Notes: generated by a model from the sequence alone, not told the origin. Shown: positions 17,423-26,094, counted from the stretch's first letter. The stretch is 64,000 nucleotides of DNA from Gordonia rubripertincta (GCF_038024875.1 NZ_CP136136.1:3720001-3784000); one strand, 5' to 3'. Program-made: numbers and translations.

Positions 17423-17878
17423 ATGTCCACGTCACCGCGAGCCGTCACGCCACCACGCTGGCTCAAGCCGATGAACAAGGTGTTCCTGTTGCTGCAACGC
17501 TTCGGTGGGATGAAGGAACTGCCGGTCCTGATCGTGCCCGGCAGAAAGAGCGGGAAGCCGCGGCGGACACCGCTGACCGTGGTCACCCTCGACGGGCGGC
17601 GCTACCTCCTCGAAGGGTTCCCCGGGGCCGACTGGGCTCGCAACGTCCGCGCCGCCGACGGGCTGGCGCAGCTGTCGATCCGCGGGGACGTGACCGACGT
17701 CCGGCTCGTCGAACTGCCTGCAGACCAGGCGGTCCCGGTTCTTCGCGCCTGGCCCGAGCGGTCGGGTAGCGACGGCCCGAAGATGATGAAGGACGCCGGC
17801 GTGGTCACCGACGTCACCCCCGACGCCTTCGCCGCCGTCGCAGGGCGCTGTGGAGTTTTCCGGATCGACACTCGCTGA
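17423..17878 (+). CDS. Deazaflavin-dependent nitroreductase-family protein
   Basis: The 151-residue protein matches the small split-barrel family of F420-dependent reductases related to M. tuberculosis Ddn: VLIVPGRKSGKPRRTPLTVV (residues ~36-55, the GRKSG-x-RRTP phosphate-binding block), YLLEGFPGADWARNVRA and a short C-terminal tail. Relatives use F420H2 to reduce quinones or nitroaromatics. The GGAAGGAG site upstream of ATG 17423 is strong. It is a single gene with a short promoter region containing TAGTACGGTGTAC. Confidence 0.85.
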   Translation: MSTSPRAVTPPRWLKPMNKVFLLLQRFGGMKELPVLIVPGRKSGKPRRTPLTVVTLDGRRYLLEGFPGADWARNVRAADGLAQLSIRGDVTDVRLVELPADQAVPVLRAWPERSGSDGPKMMKDAGVVTDVTPDAFAAVAGRCGVFRIDTR

Positions 17879-17996
17879 CTCACATGGTCGGGCTCCGGCC
17901 TCCGGTCGTCGGCGGCAACATCCGATGTTTACCGATACGAACGAATGGTTATCCACCTTCTCGGTCAACGTATCGGAACACCAGGAGGCACGACGC

Positions 17997-18197
17997 ATGG
18001 TCGCACTCATCGTGGGACTCTTCGCCCCAGTGGGGCTCACGGTGTTCACCATCGGCATGGATCGTTTCCAGCGCCGCATGGAGCACCCCGGCAACCGTGC
18101 ACATCGCCCCTTGGGCGAGCATTCGAAGGCCGCCGCGTCGACACCACCTTCTGGCGACCTCCCACGCGCGGTACCGGTGGACCTGAAGCTCGCCTGA
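17997..18197 (+). CDS. Small single-pass membrane protein
   Basis: A 66-residue protein from ATG 17997, preceded by a perfect AGGAGG (17983-17988) at 8-nt spacing. One hydrophobic helix (MVALIVGLFAPVGLTVFTIG) is followed by a basic juxtamembrane part (MDRFQRRMEHPGNRAH) and a polar tail. The orientation is probably tail inside. The strong ribosome binding site and the single clean helix argue that it is real. Function unknown. Confidence 0.6.
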   Translation: MVALIVGLFAPVGLTVFTIGMDRFQRRMEHPGNRAHRPLGEHSKAAASTPPSGDLPRAVPVDLKLA

Positions 18198-18624
18198 CTG
18201 GTAGCAACCAGATCGAGTCCTGGTTGATGCCGGCCGCGCAATCTATATACTTTAGTTTTATGAACGTTCTGCCCTCTGGGGCACGGTTGCCGGCCCGTCC
18301 CAACCGTGGCTGCGTCGGGTCTGATCCACCACTGTGACCGGACGTCGGTGTCGTCAGGATCAGGGCAACGTCGGCGCAGGCTGGGGGAGCGGATTGGCGC
18401 CCTCCCGGCGGAGTCCGTCGAAGATGATCGCGAGGTAGCGCTTCCACAGTCTGAGTCGGCAGTCCAAGGCCGGTCTCGCAGGTCCGCCGCAGGCCCTCGC
18501 GTTGTAATCGATTGCGACCGCCGAGCTCAGGGTTCGCGAACTGTCCTACCGGTAGGCGCTGCTAGGCCACGAATTGCATTGGGGCACTGGCCGTGCGGCG
18601 GGCGTCGGCATGCTGGGTGCGGGT
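18198..18624. other. Decayed region between small membrane gene and DUF1304 gene
   Basis: Apart from the regulator remnant at 18360-18479, I find no intact gene in these ~430 bases. An AT-rich patch (TATATACTTTAGTTTTATG around 18243-18262) stands out in GC-rich surroundings and could be an old promoter. Confidence 0.4.
18360..18479 (-). pseudogene. C-terminal remnant of a TetR-family regulator
   Basis: The reverse strand encodes RLWKRYLAIIFDGLRREGAN, then PLPQPAPTLP and a stop at 18360-18362. A W-x-RY-x-x-I-x-x-DGL block followed by a PLP-rich end is typical of the last helix of one group of TetR repressors. Upstream, toward 18560, the frame breaks up and no helix-turn-helix can be found. 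It is a relic; identification rests on one helix. Confidence 0.4.
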
Positions 18625-19014
18625 TCAGACGATCAGGCCGACGGCGAGCGCGATCACGGCAAGCCCCGGAACCACGCCCTGCTTGAGTGCGGCCGCGATC
18701 TTGTCGGGGCTCGAGAGCGCCAGAACCAGTGCCGCAGCGACCATCGACGCGGTGCCCGTGAAGACCAGCGTCGCGCCCACGGCGTCGAAACCGATGGCGT
18801 ACAGAACGATTCCGACGAACACCGCGATCGCGAGGAACAGGTTGTAGAACCCTTGGTTGAAGGCGAGTTCCTTCTGAACAGTCGCTTCCTCCAACGTCCC
18901 GATGCCGAACGTCGCACGGGCGCGCTCGCCCGTCCAGGCGATCGATTCCAGATAGAAGATGAAGACGTGGAGGAGCCCCGCTACCGCGGCGAGTACCAAA
19001 CCTGCAATGACCAT
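18625..19014 (-). CDS. DUF1304 membrane protein
   Basis: A 129-residue protein with four membrane helices, starting MVIAGLVLAAVAGLLHVFIF and including the family motifs LHVFIFYLES (residues ~15-24) and FNQGFYNLFLA (~52-62). DUF1304 proteins are small integral membrane proteins of unknown function. A GCGAGGAG site precedes ATG 19014; the frame extends upstream but those residues are not family-like. Confidence 0.9.
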   Translation of the reverse strand: MVIAGLVLAAVAGLLHVFIFYLESIAWTGERARATFGIGTLEEATVQKELAFNQGFYNLFLAIAVFVGIVLYAIGFDAVGATLVFTGTASMVAAALVLALSSPDKIAAALKQGVVPGLAVIALAVGLIV

Positions 19015-19188
19015 CGTGTACTCCTCGCGCTCGTCGCTTCGCCGGAAGTGGTGCGTTTCGACAAGTGTGCCACGGGGACGCCTCCTCGGAACCGCTGCGC
19101 CCGCTGCGGGACCGTGTCCGGCAGAGTCGGTGTGCAGGGAGCCGTGACCCATCAGGCAGCACCCGCATCGAGCCCCTACGGTGAACGT

Positions 19189-19323
19189 ATGGAGCCCACT
19201 GGGATCATGCGGACGTGGAACCAGCAATTGGGCTGCGGCGTGATCGATTCCGAGGCGACGCCGGGAGGCGCGTCGGCGACGATCCGTGTCGAGGCGAGCT
19301 CTCCGTCTCGACCGAACCTGTAG
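19189..19323 (+). pseudogene. Possible truncated cold-shock-like gene
   Basis: A 44-codon frame whose middle, MRTWNQQLGCGVIDSEATPG, resembles the start of CspA-like proteins in actinobacteria (V-R-W-x-x-x-x-GWGVIDSPxTPGG). The aromatic RNA-binding positions are partly lost (GCGV instead of GWGV) and the remaining two thirds of the fold are absent. Likely a fragment, though a short expressed peptide cannot be excluded. Confidence 0.35.
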
Positions 19324-19431
19324 TCCGAATTCCACCCGGCCCGGAGCGGTATCGAAGTGTACCCATAGACTTTCCGGCATCCGGCGCCTGCTCACGGCCG
19401 CCGAACGGGTGATGAGCGTGGAGGCTGGCGG

Positions 19432-20265
19432 ATGGCGGATACCGGTAAAAAATTCTCGTGGATTGTGGCGCTGGCAATCGTTGTCGGCCTGATGATCGCT
19501 TATGTCACCGTGCTGGTGGTCTACGCCAAAGGTGGCACCGATGACGGTGCGGATACAAGTGGACCGGCGGCGAACGGCGTCGTCGTGTACCTCGATATCA
19601 ACACGGTCAACGGCGCCGACTTCGAGGTGGCCGGGACCGTCTCGATCGATGCCGGTGGTGATCTGCTCGACGGCCGGGGCGACCTCAAACAGGATCTGAC
19701 CGTGGACGTTTCACCGATGGTCTCCGACACCGAACTGACGTTCCCCGCCGGTACACGCCCCGGGGTCCTGCCGGTGTCGTTGTACAGCGACGGCGACATC
19801 CGGCTCTGGCCCTTCGACAGATACGTCGCGGAGTCGGTGACGGTACAGGCGTTCGGTCCGAACGACGCTGGGTTGCTGACAGAGGTCGTGCTGATCGACT
19901 CGCTGATCGGCTGGGACATCAAAGCCGGGGACACCGTCGCCGGCGGAAAGGCGTTCCCGGTCACCTCGTCCAGGGCGGCCGCGTCGCTCGCGTTTGATCT
20001 CGCGTTGTGCGCGATGCTTATCGTTCTGCCGATCTGCACCCTGTTCGTCTCGATCCAGACGGTCCGCCACCGCAAGACGTTTCAGCCTCCGATGGTGACC
20101 TGGTTCGCCGTGATGCTGTTTGCCGTACTACCCCTGCGCAACATCTTTCCCGGTTCGCCCCCGTTCGGATCATGGGTGGACTATTCGGTGGTTCTCTGGG
20201 TGCTCGGCGGTCTCGTCGCGTCGCTCGCGCTGTATGTCGTTGCCTGGTGGAAACAAGCTCCTTAG
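19432..20265 (+). CDS. DUF4436 membrane protein
   Basis: The 277-residue protein has one N-terminal membrane helix (WIVALAIVVGLMIAYVTVLV), an extracytoplasmic beta domain of ~150 residues (YLDINTVNGADFEVAGTVSI, then LWPFDRYVAE) and three C-terminal helices ending WWKQAP. This matches the DUF4436 family, common in mycobacteria and relatives. LxxWPFDxY is a strongly conserved block of the family. Function unknown. The gene stands alone and converges on the next gene. Confidence 0.88.
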   Translation: MADTGKKFSWIVALAIVVGLMIAYVTVLVVYAKGGTDDGADTSGPAANGVVVYLDINTVNGADFEVAGTVSIDAGGDLLDGRGDLKQDLTVDVSPMVSDTELTFPAGTRPGVLPVSLYSDGDIRLWPFDRYVAESVTVQAFGPNDAGLLTEVVLIDSLIGWDIKAGDTVAGGKAFPVTSSRAAASLAFDLALCAMLIVLPICTLFVSIQTVRHRKTFQPPMVTWFAVMLFAVLPLRNIFPGSPPFGSWVDYSVVLWVLGGLVASLALYVVAWWKQAP

Positions 20266-20343
20266 TCCGGGACACGTGGGCGCACGTAGCGTTCCGGGCC
20301 TGCCCGGGATCGCGGTGACGACGCCTGGGCGGCCGGTTCGTCG

Positions 20344-20949
20344 TCAGGTTTGGCTGGCACTCACGTAGACAACCCGGGGCGCTCGTACCGGATCCCAGGT
20401 TGCGGTGACGTATCCGCGGGAATCCCACCGGTGGGAAGTCACGAGCGTGGGACTGGGCGCGGGGCCGTGATTCTCCGGCGCTCGTGCGGCGAAGGCGGGC
20501 GTGACTGGCCTGGACGGGGGAAGTCCCGACCGATGGAGCAACTGGCGCGACCGTTCAGCAGAAGAAGTCGTGATGACCAGATATGCGCTTGAGTCGGGGA
20601 ATGAACTGGTCACCTCGCCGTACGTGACATCGTCTCCGTCGACGAAAATGAGTCCCATACCTTCGGCCATGCGTCTGGCGCCGTCGACCGACTCGTAAGT
20701 CCGAGCGGTCATTCCTCTGTCGATCCACTCGAACAGCGCCCATTTCAACCCGACGAGAATGGCTCCGGAGCAAACCACGACGACCACACAGGCGAGGGCG
20801 ACCCGCCACCAGCGGTGAAACCTTCTCGGCTGGTGATCATTCTCCTCGGCCAGACCCGTCACTGGACGAGACAATCCGGGCCGATCGGCCGAACGGTGAC
20901 CGTGCGCTTCGGGCCGATCGTGGTCGACCACGACGACGCGGCGAAACAT
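20344..20949 (-). CDS. Membrane-anchored hypothetical protein
   Basis: 201 residues: a hydrophilic basic N-terminus, one strong membrane helix (VALACVVVVVCSGAILVGLKW, residues ~50-70) and a C-terminal domain outside the membrane with a mixed alpha/beta pattern (MAEGMGLIFVDGDDVTYGEV, then AYLVITTSS). No family is recognised. The start at 20949 is uncertain; a later start nearer the helix is possible. Between it and 21068 there is no supported gene. Confidence 0.5.
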   Translation of the reverse strand: MFRRVVVVDHDRPEAHGHRSADRPGLSRPVTGLAEENDHQPRRFHRWWRVALACVVVVVCSGAILVGLKWALFEWIDRGMTARTYESVDGARRMAEGMGLIFVDGDDVTYGEVTSSFPDSSAYLVITTSSAERSRQLLHRSGLPPSRPVTPAFAARAPENHGPAPSPTLVTSHRWDSRGYVTATWDPVRAPRVVYVSASQT

Positions 20950-21067
20950 ACAGATGCAGTAAGAGCGATCAGCCGGGCATGAAGGGAGAGTCGCATGCCC
21001 GTCAATCGTGAGTGGATCGTGTTTCGTTAGTTCCAGGTGAGCGTCTGGCCGCCTGTCGAGAGAGGCG

Positions 21068-21340
21068 CTATGCCTTCATACCGAGATGGGATGCCGCGAT
21101 GACTATTGCGGCCACGGTCATCGGGGCACCACCAACCATCAGTAGCCCCCAGAAGGCGGTCCAATGCGCCACTCCGTAGGCGGTCATTGCTGCCAGTGCG
21201 AGCACTGCTGACAAGGACACCCACGGTCGCATCGCCAGCATGGCGACAGTTGGTGCCCCAGTCGCGCAACCCAGGGGGATCGCCAACGTCCGGGAGTGGC
21301 GACGCGTGCCGTCCCGGTCGCGTTCTGGGATGATGGTTCG
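21068..21340 (-). pseudogene. Membrane protein gene cut by the IS256 element
   Basis: The 3' part of a small membrane protein: RTLAIPLGCATGAPTVAMLA followed by two further hydrophobic stretches, ending SHLGMKA at 21068. The left end of the insertion sequence begins at 21341. If the element is removed with one copy of the target duplication, the frame continues for eight codons to a GTG at 22805, giving about 98 residues; a start inside the surviving part is also possible. Function unknown. Confidence 0.5.
21333..21340. repeat. Target-site duplication, left copy
   Basis: ATGGTTCG at 21333-21340 is repeated exactly at 22774-22781 on the other side of the transposase gene. An 8-bp duplication is normal for IS256-family insertion. 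Confidence 0.85.
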
Positions 21341-22773
21341 GGTCAAGCCCCGAGTAGTGGTGTAACTCGTTTCTGATCCTTCGGGGGTCAGGCGGGTAGT
21401 TGCATCAGTGGATCGGTGGTCGCCTCCGTCGGTGTTGGGGTGTCGGTGGTCAGGGTAAGTCGGCAGCGGCTGAGGACTTCGAGTCCGAGGTAGCGGCGGC
21501 CTTCGGCCCATTCGTCGGTCTGTTCGGCCAGGACGGCGCCGATGAGGCGGATGATGGCGTCGCGGTTGGGGAAGATGCCCACAACGTCGGTGCGGCGGCG
21601 GATCTCGCGGTTGAGCCGTTCGGTGGGGTTGTTAGACCAGATCTGGCGCCACACGTCGTCGGGGAACCCGGTGAAGGCGAGCAGGTCCTCGCGGGCGTCG
21701 CCGAGGTGGTCGGCGACCTCGGGCAATCGGCCGTCGGTGTATTCGAGGAGCCGGTCGAACTGCTCGTGCACCGCGGTGGCGGTGGGCTGGTCATACACGC
21801 TGTGCAGCATCGCTTTTACCGCCGGCCACATGGACTTGGGGCACACTGCCATGAGGTTGGCGGCGTAGTGGGTGCGGCAGCGCTGCCATACCGCGCCGGG
21901 CAGGTTCGCTGCGATCGCCTCGATGAGCCCGGCATGAGCATCGGAGGTCACCAAGCGCACCCCGCCCAGGCCGCGGGCCACCAGGTCGGCGAAGAAGGTG
22001 TTCCACGATGCCTTGGTCTCACTGGTGGCCACCTGCATGCCCAACACCTCGCGGTGGCCGTCGCCATTGACGCCGGTCGCCAGCAGCACGACGGCCTTGA
22101 CGACCTGCTTGTTCTCACGAACTTTGATCGTCAACGCATCGGCGGTGACGAAGGTGAACGGTCCGGCTTCGTCGAGGCGGCGGTGCCGGAATGCGGCGAC
22201 CTGCTCGTCGAGGTCTTCGGCCATGCGTGAGACCTGCGACTTCGACAGTGAGTCGATGCCGAGTGTCTTGACCAGTTTGTCCATCCGGCGGGTCGATACA
22301 CCGGCCAGGTAGCAGTCGGCCACGACGGTGATCAGCGCTGACTCGGCCCGCTTGCGACGTTCGAGGAGCCACTCGGGAAAGTAGCTGCCCGAGCGTAGCT
22401 TCGGAATGGCGACGTCGACGGTGCCGACCCGGGTGTCGAGGGGGCGGTGACGGTAGCCGTTGCGGCGGTTGGTGCGTTCGGAAGATCGTGCGTTCCATTC
22501 GGCACCGCACACGGCGTCGGCATCCGCCGAGAGCAGGGCGTTGATCATAGTCTGTAGCAGTTCGCGCATCAGATCCGGCGACGCGTCTGCGAGGGCTTGG
22601 CCGAGTAGGCCGGCAGGGTCGACAATATGGGGTGCGGTCATCGCGATGACTCCTCGAGGATTCTGTGGAAGGTTGACTCGAAGGATCACGCGGTGGCCGC
22701 TTTGCATCGGTCAACAACACAGCGTCAGACACGATCTCGGCCACCGAGTTACACCACTCTATGGGGCACTACT
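21341..22773 (-). mobile_element. IS256-family insertion sequence, complete
   Basis: A 1433-bp element bounded by an exact 8-bp direct repeat. Its ends are imperfect inverted repeats: GCCCC then AGTGGTGTAACTCG on the left (21347-21351 and 21356-21369) mirrored by CGAGTTACACCACT and GGGGC on the right (22745-22758 and 22763-22767). It carries one intact transposase gene on the reverse strand. Intact ends, an exact duplication and an uninterrupted transposase point to a recent, probably still mobile copy. Fusing the flanks restores reading frames on both strands, so it landed in or beside a small gene. Confidence 0.92.
21388..22641 (-). CDS. IS256-family transposase (MULE/DDE type)
   Basis: 417 residues from ATG 22641 (GAGGAGT site upstream). 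The three acidic catalytic residues are visible in their usual contexts: Asp in FVTADALTIKVRE, Asp in LVTSDAHAGLIEAI and Glu in NNPTERLNREIRRRTDVVG, followed by the IFPNRDAIIRLIGA block. The N-terminal part has the family features AEWNARSSERTNRRNGYRHR and GSYFPEWLLERRKRAE. It catalyses cut-and-paste or copy-type movement of the element. No frameshift. Confidence 0.95.
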   Translation of the reverse strand: MTAPHIVDPAGLLGQALADASPDLMRELLQTMINALLSADADAVCGAEWNARSSERTNRRNGYRHRPLDTRVGTVDVAIPKLRSGSYFPEWLLERRKRAESALITVVADCYLAGVSTRRMDKLVKTLGIDSLSKSQVSRMAEDLDEQVAAFRHRRLDEAGPFTFVTADALTIKVRENKQVVKAVVLLATGVNGDGHREVLGMQVATSETKASWNTFFADLVARGLGGVRLVTSDAHAGLIEAIAANLPGAVWQRCRTHYAANLMAVCPKSMWPAVKAMLHSVYDQPTATAVHEQFDRLLEYTDGRLPEVADHLGDAREDLLAFTGFPDDVWRQIWSNNPTERLNREIRRRTDVVGIFPNRDAIIRLIGAVLAEQTDEWAEGRRYLGLEVLSRCRLTLTTDTPTPTEATTDPLMQLPA

Positions 22774-22781
22774 ATGGTTCG
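22774..22781. repeat. Target-site duplication, right copy
   Basis: ATGGTTCG, identical to 21333-21340, directly follows the right inverted repeat of the IS256 element. Confidence 0.85.
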
Positions 22782-22885
22782 ATGTTCCGCGACATCTTCG
22801 ACCACGGGAGTCCGCTACCGCGAGGGTGGAAAGGGCTGCTGCGAGGCGATGAGTGCGCGCGGGCCCTGTTCGGTCTGGCTGACCG

Positions 22886-23332
22886 ATGAGACGCCGTGTG
22901 ACTCCCGCCTCGCTGGGGTCGGCACTGCGCATTCGCCCTTCGTTTCGGCACGGCATGCCGACAACCGAACTGCGGATGAACCTACCCCCCGAAGCGGTGT
23001 GGGCAACCATCACCGATGTGAGCACCTGGCCGAGATGGGGGCCCACCATCATCGGGGCACGCGTGGACGAAGACGTCGAGTTGGCCTCCGGGGTACGCGG
23101 AACGATCACGACTATCGCGGGGCTGCCCCTGGCCTTCGAAATCACCGAGTTCGTGGATCGACGGTTATGGGCTTGGAAAGTGGCGGGGGTGCACGCGACG
23201 CGACATGAGGTGATCCCGGTGGCGGGCGGCTGTGTTCTCAGCTTCGGCGCGCCGGTCTGGGCGGTGGCGTATCTGCCGGTACTGGCCATCGCGTTGCCGC
23301 GCATAGAACGGATCGCGTGTCGTCTCGAGTAG
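22886..23332 (+). CDS. SRPBCC-family protein
   Basis: 148 residues from ATG 22886, or 125 from ATG 22955 (MPTTELRMNLPPEAVWATIT). The second start fits the fold better. LPPEAVWATITDVSTWPRWG is the typical first strand and helix pair of polyketide-cyclase/START-like SRPBCC proteins, followed by six predicted strands and a C-terminal helix. These bind hydrophobic ligands. The first start overlaps the stop of a 35-codon frame (22782-22889), which may be the 3' end of a gene cut by the IS element. Confidence 0.7.
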   Translation: MRRRVTPASLGSALRIRPSFRHGMPTTELRMNLPPEAVWATITDVSTWPRWGPTIIGARVDEDVELASGVRGTITTIAGLPLAFEITEFVDRRLWAWKVAGVHATRHEVIPVAGGCVLSFGAPVWAVAYLPVLAIALPRIERIACRLE

Positions 23333-23631
23333 GGGACAGTTCGAAGTCGAACACGATGAGGGACACAGCCAGCACTGTCCGGCGCGGGACTGCCTGTCGA
23401 GTTCGCGGATGATGCAACTCGCTACAGACAGGTTGACATAATGTATCTTATCGGCACTTAACCAGGCCGAGTAGAAACAGATGAGAGGACTCGACCCAGT
23501 CCATCTGTCCGATCCAGAACTAGTTGAGAGTAATCCAGAGCTGGGACTGAGACCACCGTGGCACCCTTCGGACACGGCCAATGACAGAAACGCAGGTGCT
23601 AACCGACGACGTTCCTTCGCTCGTCCCATAG
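23333..23631. other. Gene-poor region after the SRPBCC gene
   Basis: About 300 bases without a convincing gene. It includes TTGACA at 23433-23438 and an AT-rich patch (ACATAATGTATCTTATC). A 61-codon frame from 23481 has no recognisable product. It looks like decayed sequence at the left border of the catabolic island. Confidence 0.4.
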
Positions 23632-23850
23632 GCCCGGATCGATGTCGGCGGATCCGATTGGGGTGACGCCGCGCTACTCACCCCCGCCGTCATACTGGGC
23701 GGCGCCGCGGGCGGTCGGATGGCGAACTGGGTGTCGGTCGCCACCGCGCGCAAACTCACCTCGGCCGTCATTCTCATCGCCGGCAGCGCACTCCTCGCAC
23801 GCAGCTCGTCTGAGCGCTCGGGGCGAAAGTGTGGTCGTGCAGAGGTTTAA
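23632..23850 (+). pseudogene. C-terminal remnant of a TauE/SafE-type permease
   Basis: A frame without start codon encodes LLTPAVILGGAAGGRMANWV, then ARKLTSAVILIAGSALLARS, before a stop at 23848. A glycine-rich helix with GGxxG followed by a short loop and a last hydrophobic helix is the usual C-terminal end of TauE/SafE sulphite-exporter-like proteins. Upstream a TAG closes the frame. Identification is by this pattern only. Confidence 0.4.
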
Positions 23851-23913
23851 CCGATCAGCCCCGTAACCCACCTGACGCGAAAGGGATCCGCCACGCTGAG
23901 GATCGAACCGCGC

Positions 23914-24570
23914 TCACCCGTGGTAGGCCACCTCGGCACACCATGACGCCTCGTCCTGGTGTGCGGCTTCCCAGATCGCCCCGGCCACCCGATCGGAAGT
24001 GAAGGGCCCGTCCTGGGCGAGCGAACCCTGCACCGTCACCGACACGGCGCGGATGCCCTCCGGTGCGAGAGTTGTATCGATACTACGGACAAGATTCCGG
24101 ATCCCGGCCTTCTGCACGCCCAGAGACGCCGCACGATTCCACGGCTTGTCCGCCGCCATGCTCCCGGTCACGGTGATGCGGCCACCCGCCGACATGAACG
24201 GCCGCGCGGCCTGAACCGCAGTGAGTAGGCCGCCCACACCGAGCGCGACATCCTCGAGCAGTTCCTCGACAGTGAGTTCGAGTGGATCCTTTTCTCGGAA
24301 AGCACTGGGGTTGAAGTGAAGGACGTCGATTCGGTTCCACCACTGCCCCATTGAACCAATCTCTGACGTGGCCGCCGCCACGTCCGTGACGTCCACGACC
24401 TCGGCGAGAGTCTGCGCGCCCTGGTCGGCAACCTGGCGATCCAACTCCGCCAACCGATCCGCATCGGTGCCGAGCAGCCCGACGTCGTATCCCTTCGCCG
24501 CGAATCGCCGAGCGACCGAACCGCTGACGCCCGGACCTGCTCCCACCACGACGATGACCGGTTTGCTCAT
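23914..24570 (-). CDS. SDR-family oxidoreductase, lacking catalytic tyrosine
   Basis: A 218-residue Rossmann protein with the nucleotide motif VVVGAGPGVSGSVARRFAAK at residues 6-25, a DVTD strand and ITVTGSMAAD carrying the usual serine. The YxxxK motif is replaced: the stretch reads AASLGVQKAG, so Lys is kept but Tyr is not. It may be a non-catalytic or differently acting member, or an NAD(P)-binding reductase of the atypical group. It is divergent from the ABC transporter operon and shares its operator region (site at 24606), so it likely belongs to the island. Confidence 0.75.
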   Translation of the reverse strand: MSKPVIVVVGAGPGVSGSVARRFAAKGYDVGLLGTDADRLAELDRQVADQGAQTLAEVVDVTDVAAATSEIGSMGQWWNRIDVLHFNPSAFREKDPLELTVEELLEDVALGVGGLLTAVQAARPFMSAGGRITVTGSMAADKPWNRAASLGVQKAGIRNLVRSIDTTLAPEGIRAVSVTVQGSLAQDGPFTSDRVAGAIWEAAHQDEASWCAEVAYHG

Positions 24571-24605
24571 GGGTTTCGAGCATAGTCGACCAGATATATT
24601 CAGCG

Positions 24606-24621
24606 AATCAGTTTACTTATT
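24606..24621. promoter_or_regulatory. Island operator site 1 (ABC importer / SDR)
   Basis: AATCAGTTTACTTATT matches the proposed consensus AATCAGTTAACTGATT at 14 of 16 positions. It lies between the divergent SDR and transporter genes and touches a TTGACA -35 box (24620-24625) with TACCTT 18 nt downstream. A larger perfect 9-bp inverted repeat, CGAATCAGT (24604-24612) and ACTGATTCG (24633-24641), brackets this promoter. Confidence 0.6.
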
Positions 24622-24700
24622 GACATGTATTCACTGATTCGTCTACCTTTCGTCCATCACCCTTCGGAGTGGTCTGTATCACAACGCAGCGAAAATGTGC

Positions 24701-24721
24701 CGAGGCTCGCGACGAGCCTCG
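24701..24721 (+). promoter_or_regulatory. Perfect hairpin in the transporter 5' leader
   Basis: CGAGGCTCG (24701-24709) and CGAGCCTCG (24713-24721) form a perfect 9-bp stem with a 3-nt loop. It ends seven bases before the AAAGGAAG ribosome binding site of the substrate-binding protein. It could stabilise the message or modulate translation (inference). Confidence 0.5.
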
Positions 24722-24740
24722 CCGATCAAAGGAAGTCAGT

Positions 24741-26003
24741 ATGCGTTTCGCGTCATCCCGCTCGCGTCGCCGCTATGCGGCAGCGTGCCTCGGCGCCGTG
24801 GTCGTCATCGCCGGCGCCACAGCATGTACCGAGGATTCTTCCAGTGAGGGCGGCTCATCGTCGGCAGCCGCCGAGAGCGCGGTCGCGGCTGCACCCAGCG
24901 GTACATTTGCCGGCAATCAGGCCAGCGGGACACCGGTCAAGGTGGGGCTGATCAACCCCGAAGGCGGCCCGGCGATCTCGTTGCCCGAGGATCGAGAAAC
25001 GGCCGAGGCCGTGGTCAAGTATGCCAACGAGAATCTCGCAGGCATCGGCGGTCGACCGATCGAACTTGTGGAATGCAAATCCAAGGAAGACCCGGCGTCT
25101 GCAACTGCGTGCGCCAACCAGATGGTCGAGGCGGGTGTGGTGGGCGTCGTGGTGACCAACACCGCCCAAGGCGACGTGATGGTACCCATCCTCACCGGCG
25201 CCAAGATCCCCTACACCTCGTACCAGGGCGCAGGACAGACCGAGCTGACGGCTCCGGATTACTCCTACTCATGGACAGGTGGCTTTCCCGCGGTTCTGAG
25301 CGGGATGGCCAAGTACACGGCGGGTAGCGGCATGAAGGACGTGACGCTCTATGTCACCGACTCCGCAGCCGCCATCAACGGCGCGAAGGCCATGGGTGTT
25401 CCGGCGTTCCAGGCGGCCGGCATCAACCTGAACGTCGTTGCCATCCCCCTCGGGAATCCTGATGCCTCACCGCAGGTGTCCGCCGGCCTCAAGAACAACC
25501 CGCAGGCCGTGGGCATCGTCGGCGATCCGACGATGTGCACCTCGGTGCTCAAGGCTCTCGGCACCGTCGGCACGGACGCGGAGAAGATGGTGATCGGACC
25601 ATGCCTCGATCCGAGCGTCATGGAGGCCGCCAGCGCAGAGCTGAACGGGTCCAAGGTGTTCAACACCGCCTTCGGCTCCGGAACCGATCCGGAATCGCTG
25701 ACTTATCAGGCGATCATGGCCAAATACGCACCCTCGGTCTCACCCAACGGAACCGCGGTGACCGCCTACCAGTCGATGCTCGGCTTCGTCCGCACCGCCG
25801 GAACTGTCAAGGGCGACGTCACTGCAGCGTCGGTGAACAGTGCCATTCGTGCCGCAGCGAATGTTCCACTGCCGGTCGGCGATGGGCTGGCGATGAGCTG
25901 CAACGGCAAGGCCGTCCCCGGCCTGCCCATGGCATGTAGCGCAGGCGCCCTGGTGGGCACCGTCGACAACGGCCAGATCACCGACGTCAAGCAGCTGAAC
26001 TGA
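24741..26003 (+). CDS. ABC transporter substrate-binding lipoprotein (LivK type)
   Basis: A 420-residue exported binding protein. A twin set of arginines and the hydrophobic AAACLGAVVVIAGATAC give a lipoprotein signal (Cys near residue 33), followed by a serine/glycine linker. The mature part is the type I periplasmic-binding fold of branched-chain amino-acid receptors: VKVGLINPEGGPAISLPEDR at the N-terminus and GVVVTNTAQGDVMVPIL. In catabolic islands such receptors often bind aromatic or other organic acids rather than amino acids, which is likely here (inference). Start well supported by AAAGGAAG. First gene of the importer operon. Confidence 0.88.
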   Translation: MRFASSRSRRRYAAACLGAVVVIAGATACTEDSSSEGGSSSAAAESAVAAAPSGTFAGNQASGTPVKVGLINPEGGPAISLPEDRETAEAVVKYANENLAGIGGRPIELVECKSKEDPASATACANQMVEAGVVGVVVTNTAQGDVMVPILTGAKIPYTSYQGAGQTELTAPDYSYSWTGGFPAVLSGMAKYTAGSGMKDVTLYVTDSAAAINGAKAMGVPAFQAAGINLNVVAIPLGNPDASPQVSAGLKNNPQAVGIVGDPTMCTSVLKALGTVGTDAEKMVIGPCLDPSVMEAASAELNGSKVFNTAFGSGTDPESLTYQAIMAKYAPSVSPNGTAVTAYQSMLGFVRTAGTVKGDVTAASVNSAIRAAANVPLPVGDGLAMSCNGKAVPGLPMACSAGALVGTVDNGQITDVKQLN

Positions 26004-26094
26004 CGTCCTGGCCCGGTTCCGTTGGATAACGCCGGAGTCAACGGAACCGGGCCAACCGGCTGACCCCATTCGTCTAGCAGAGAGCAACCTTCGC

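Noticed and set aside
20995..21030. An 11-codon frame (MPVNREWIVFR) after a good AGGGAGAG site.
   Set aside because: It could be a leader peptide, but no gene in the same direction follows that it would regulate, so I did not annotate it.
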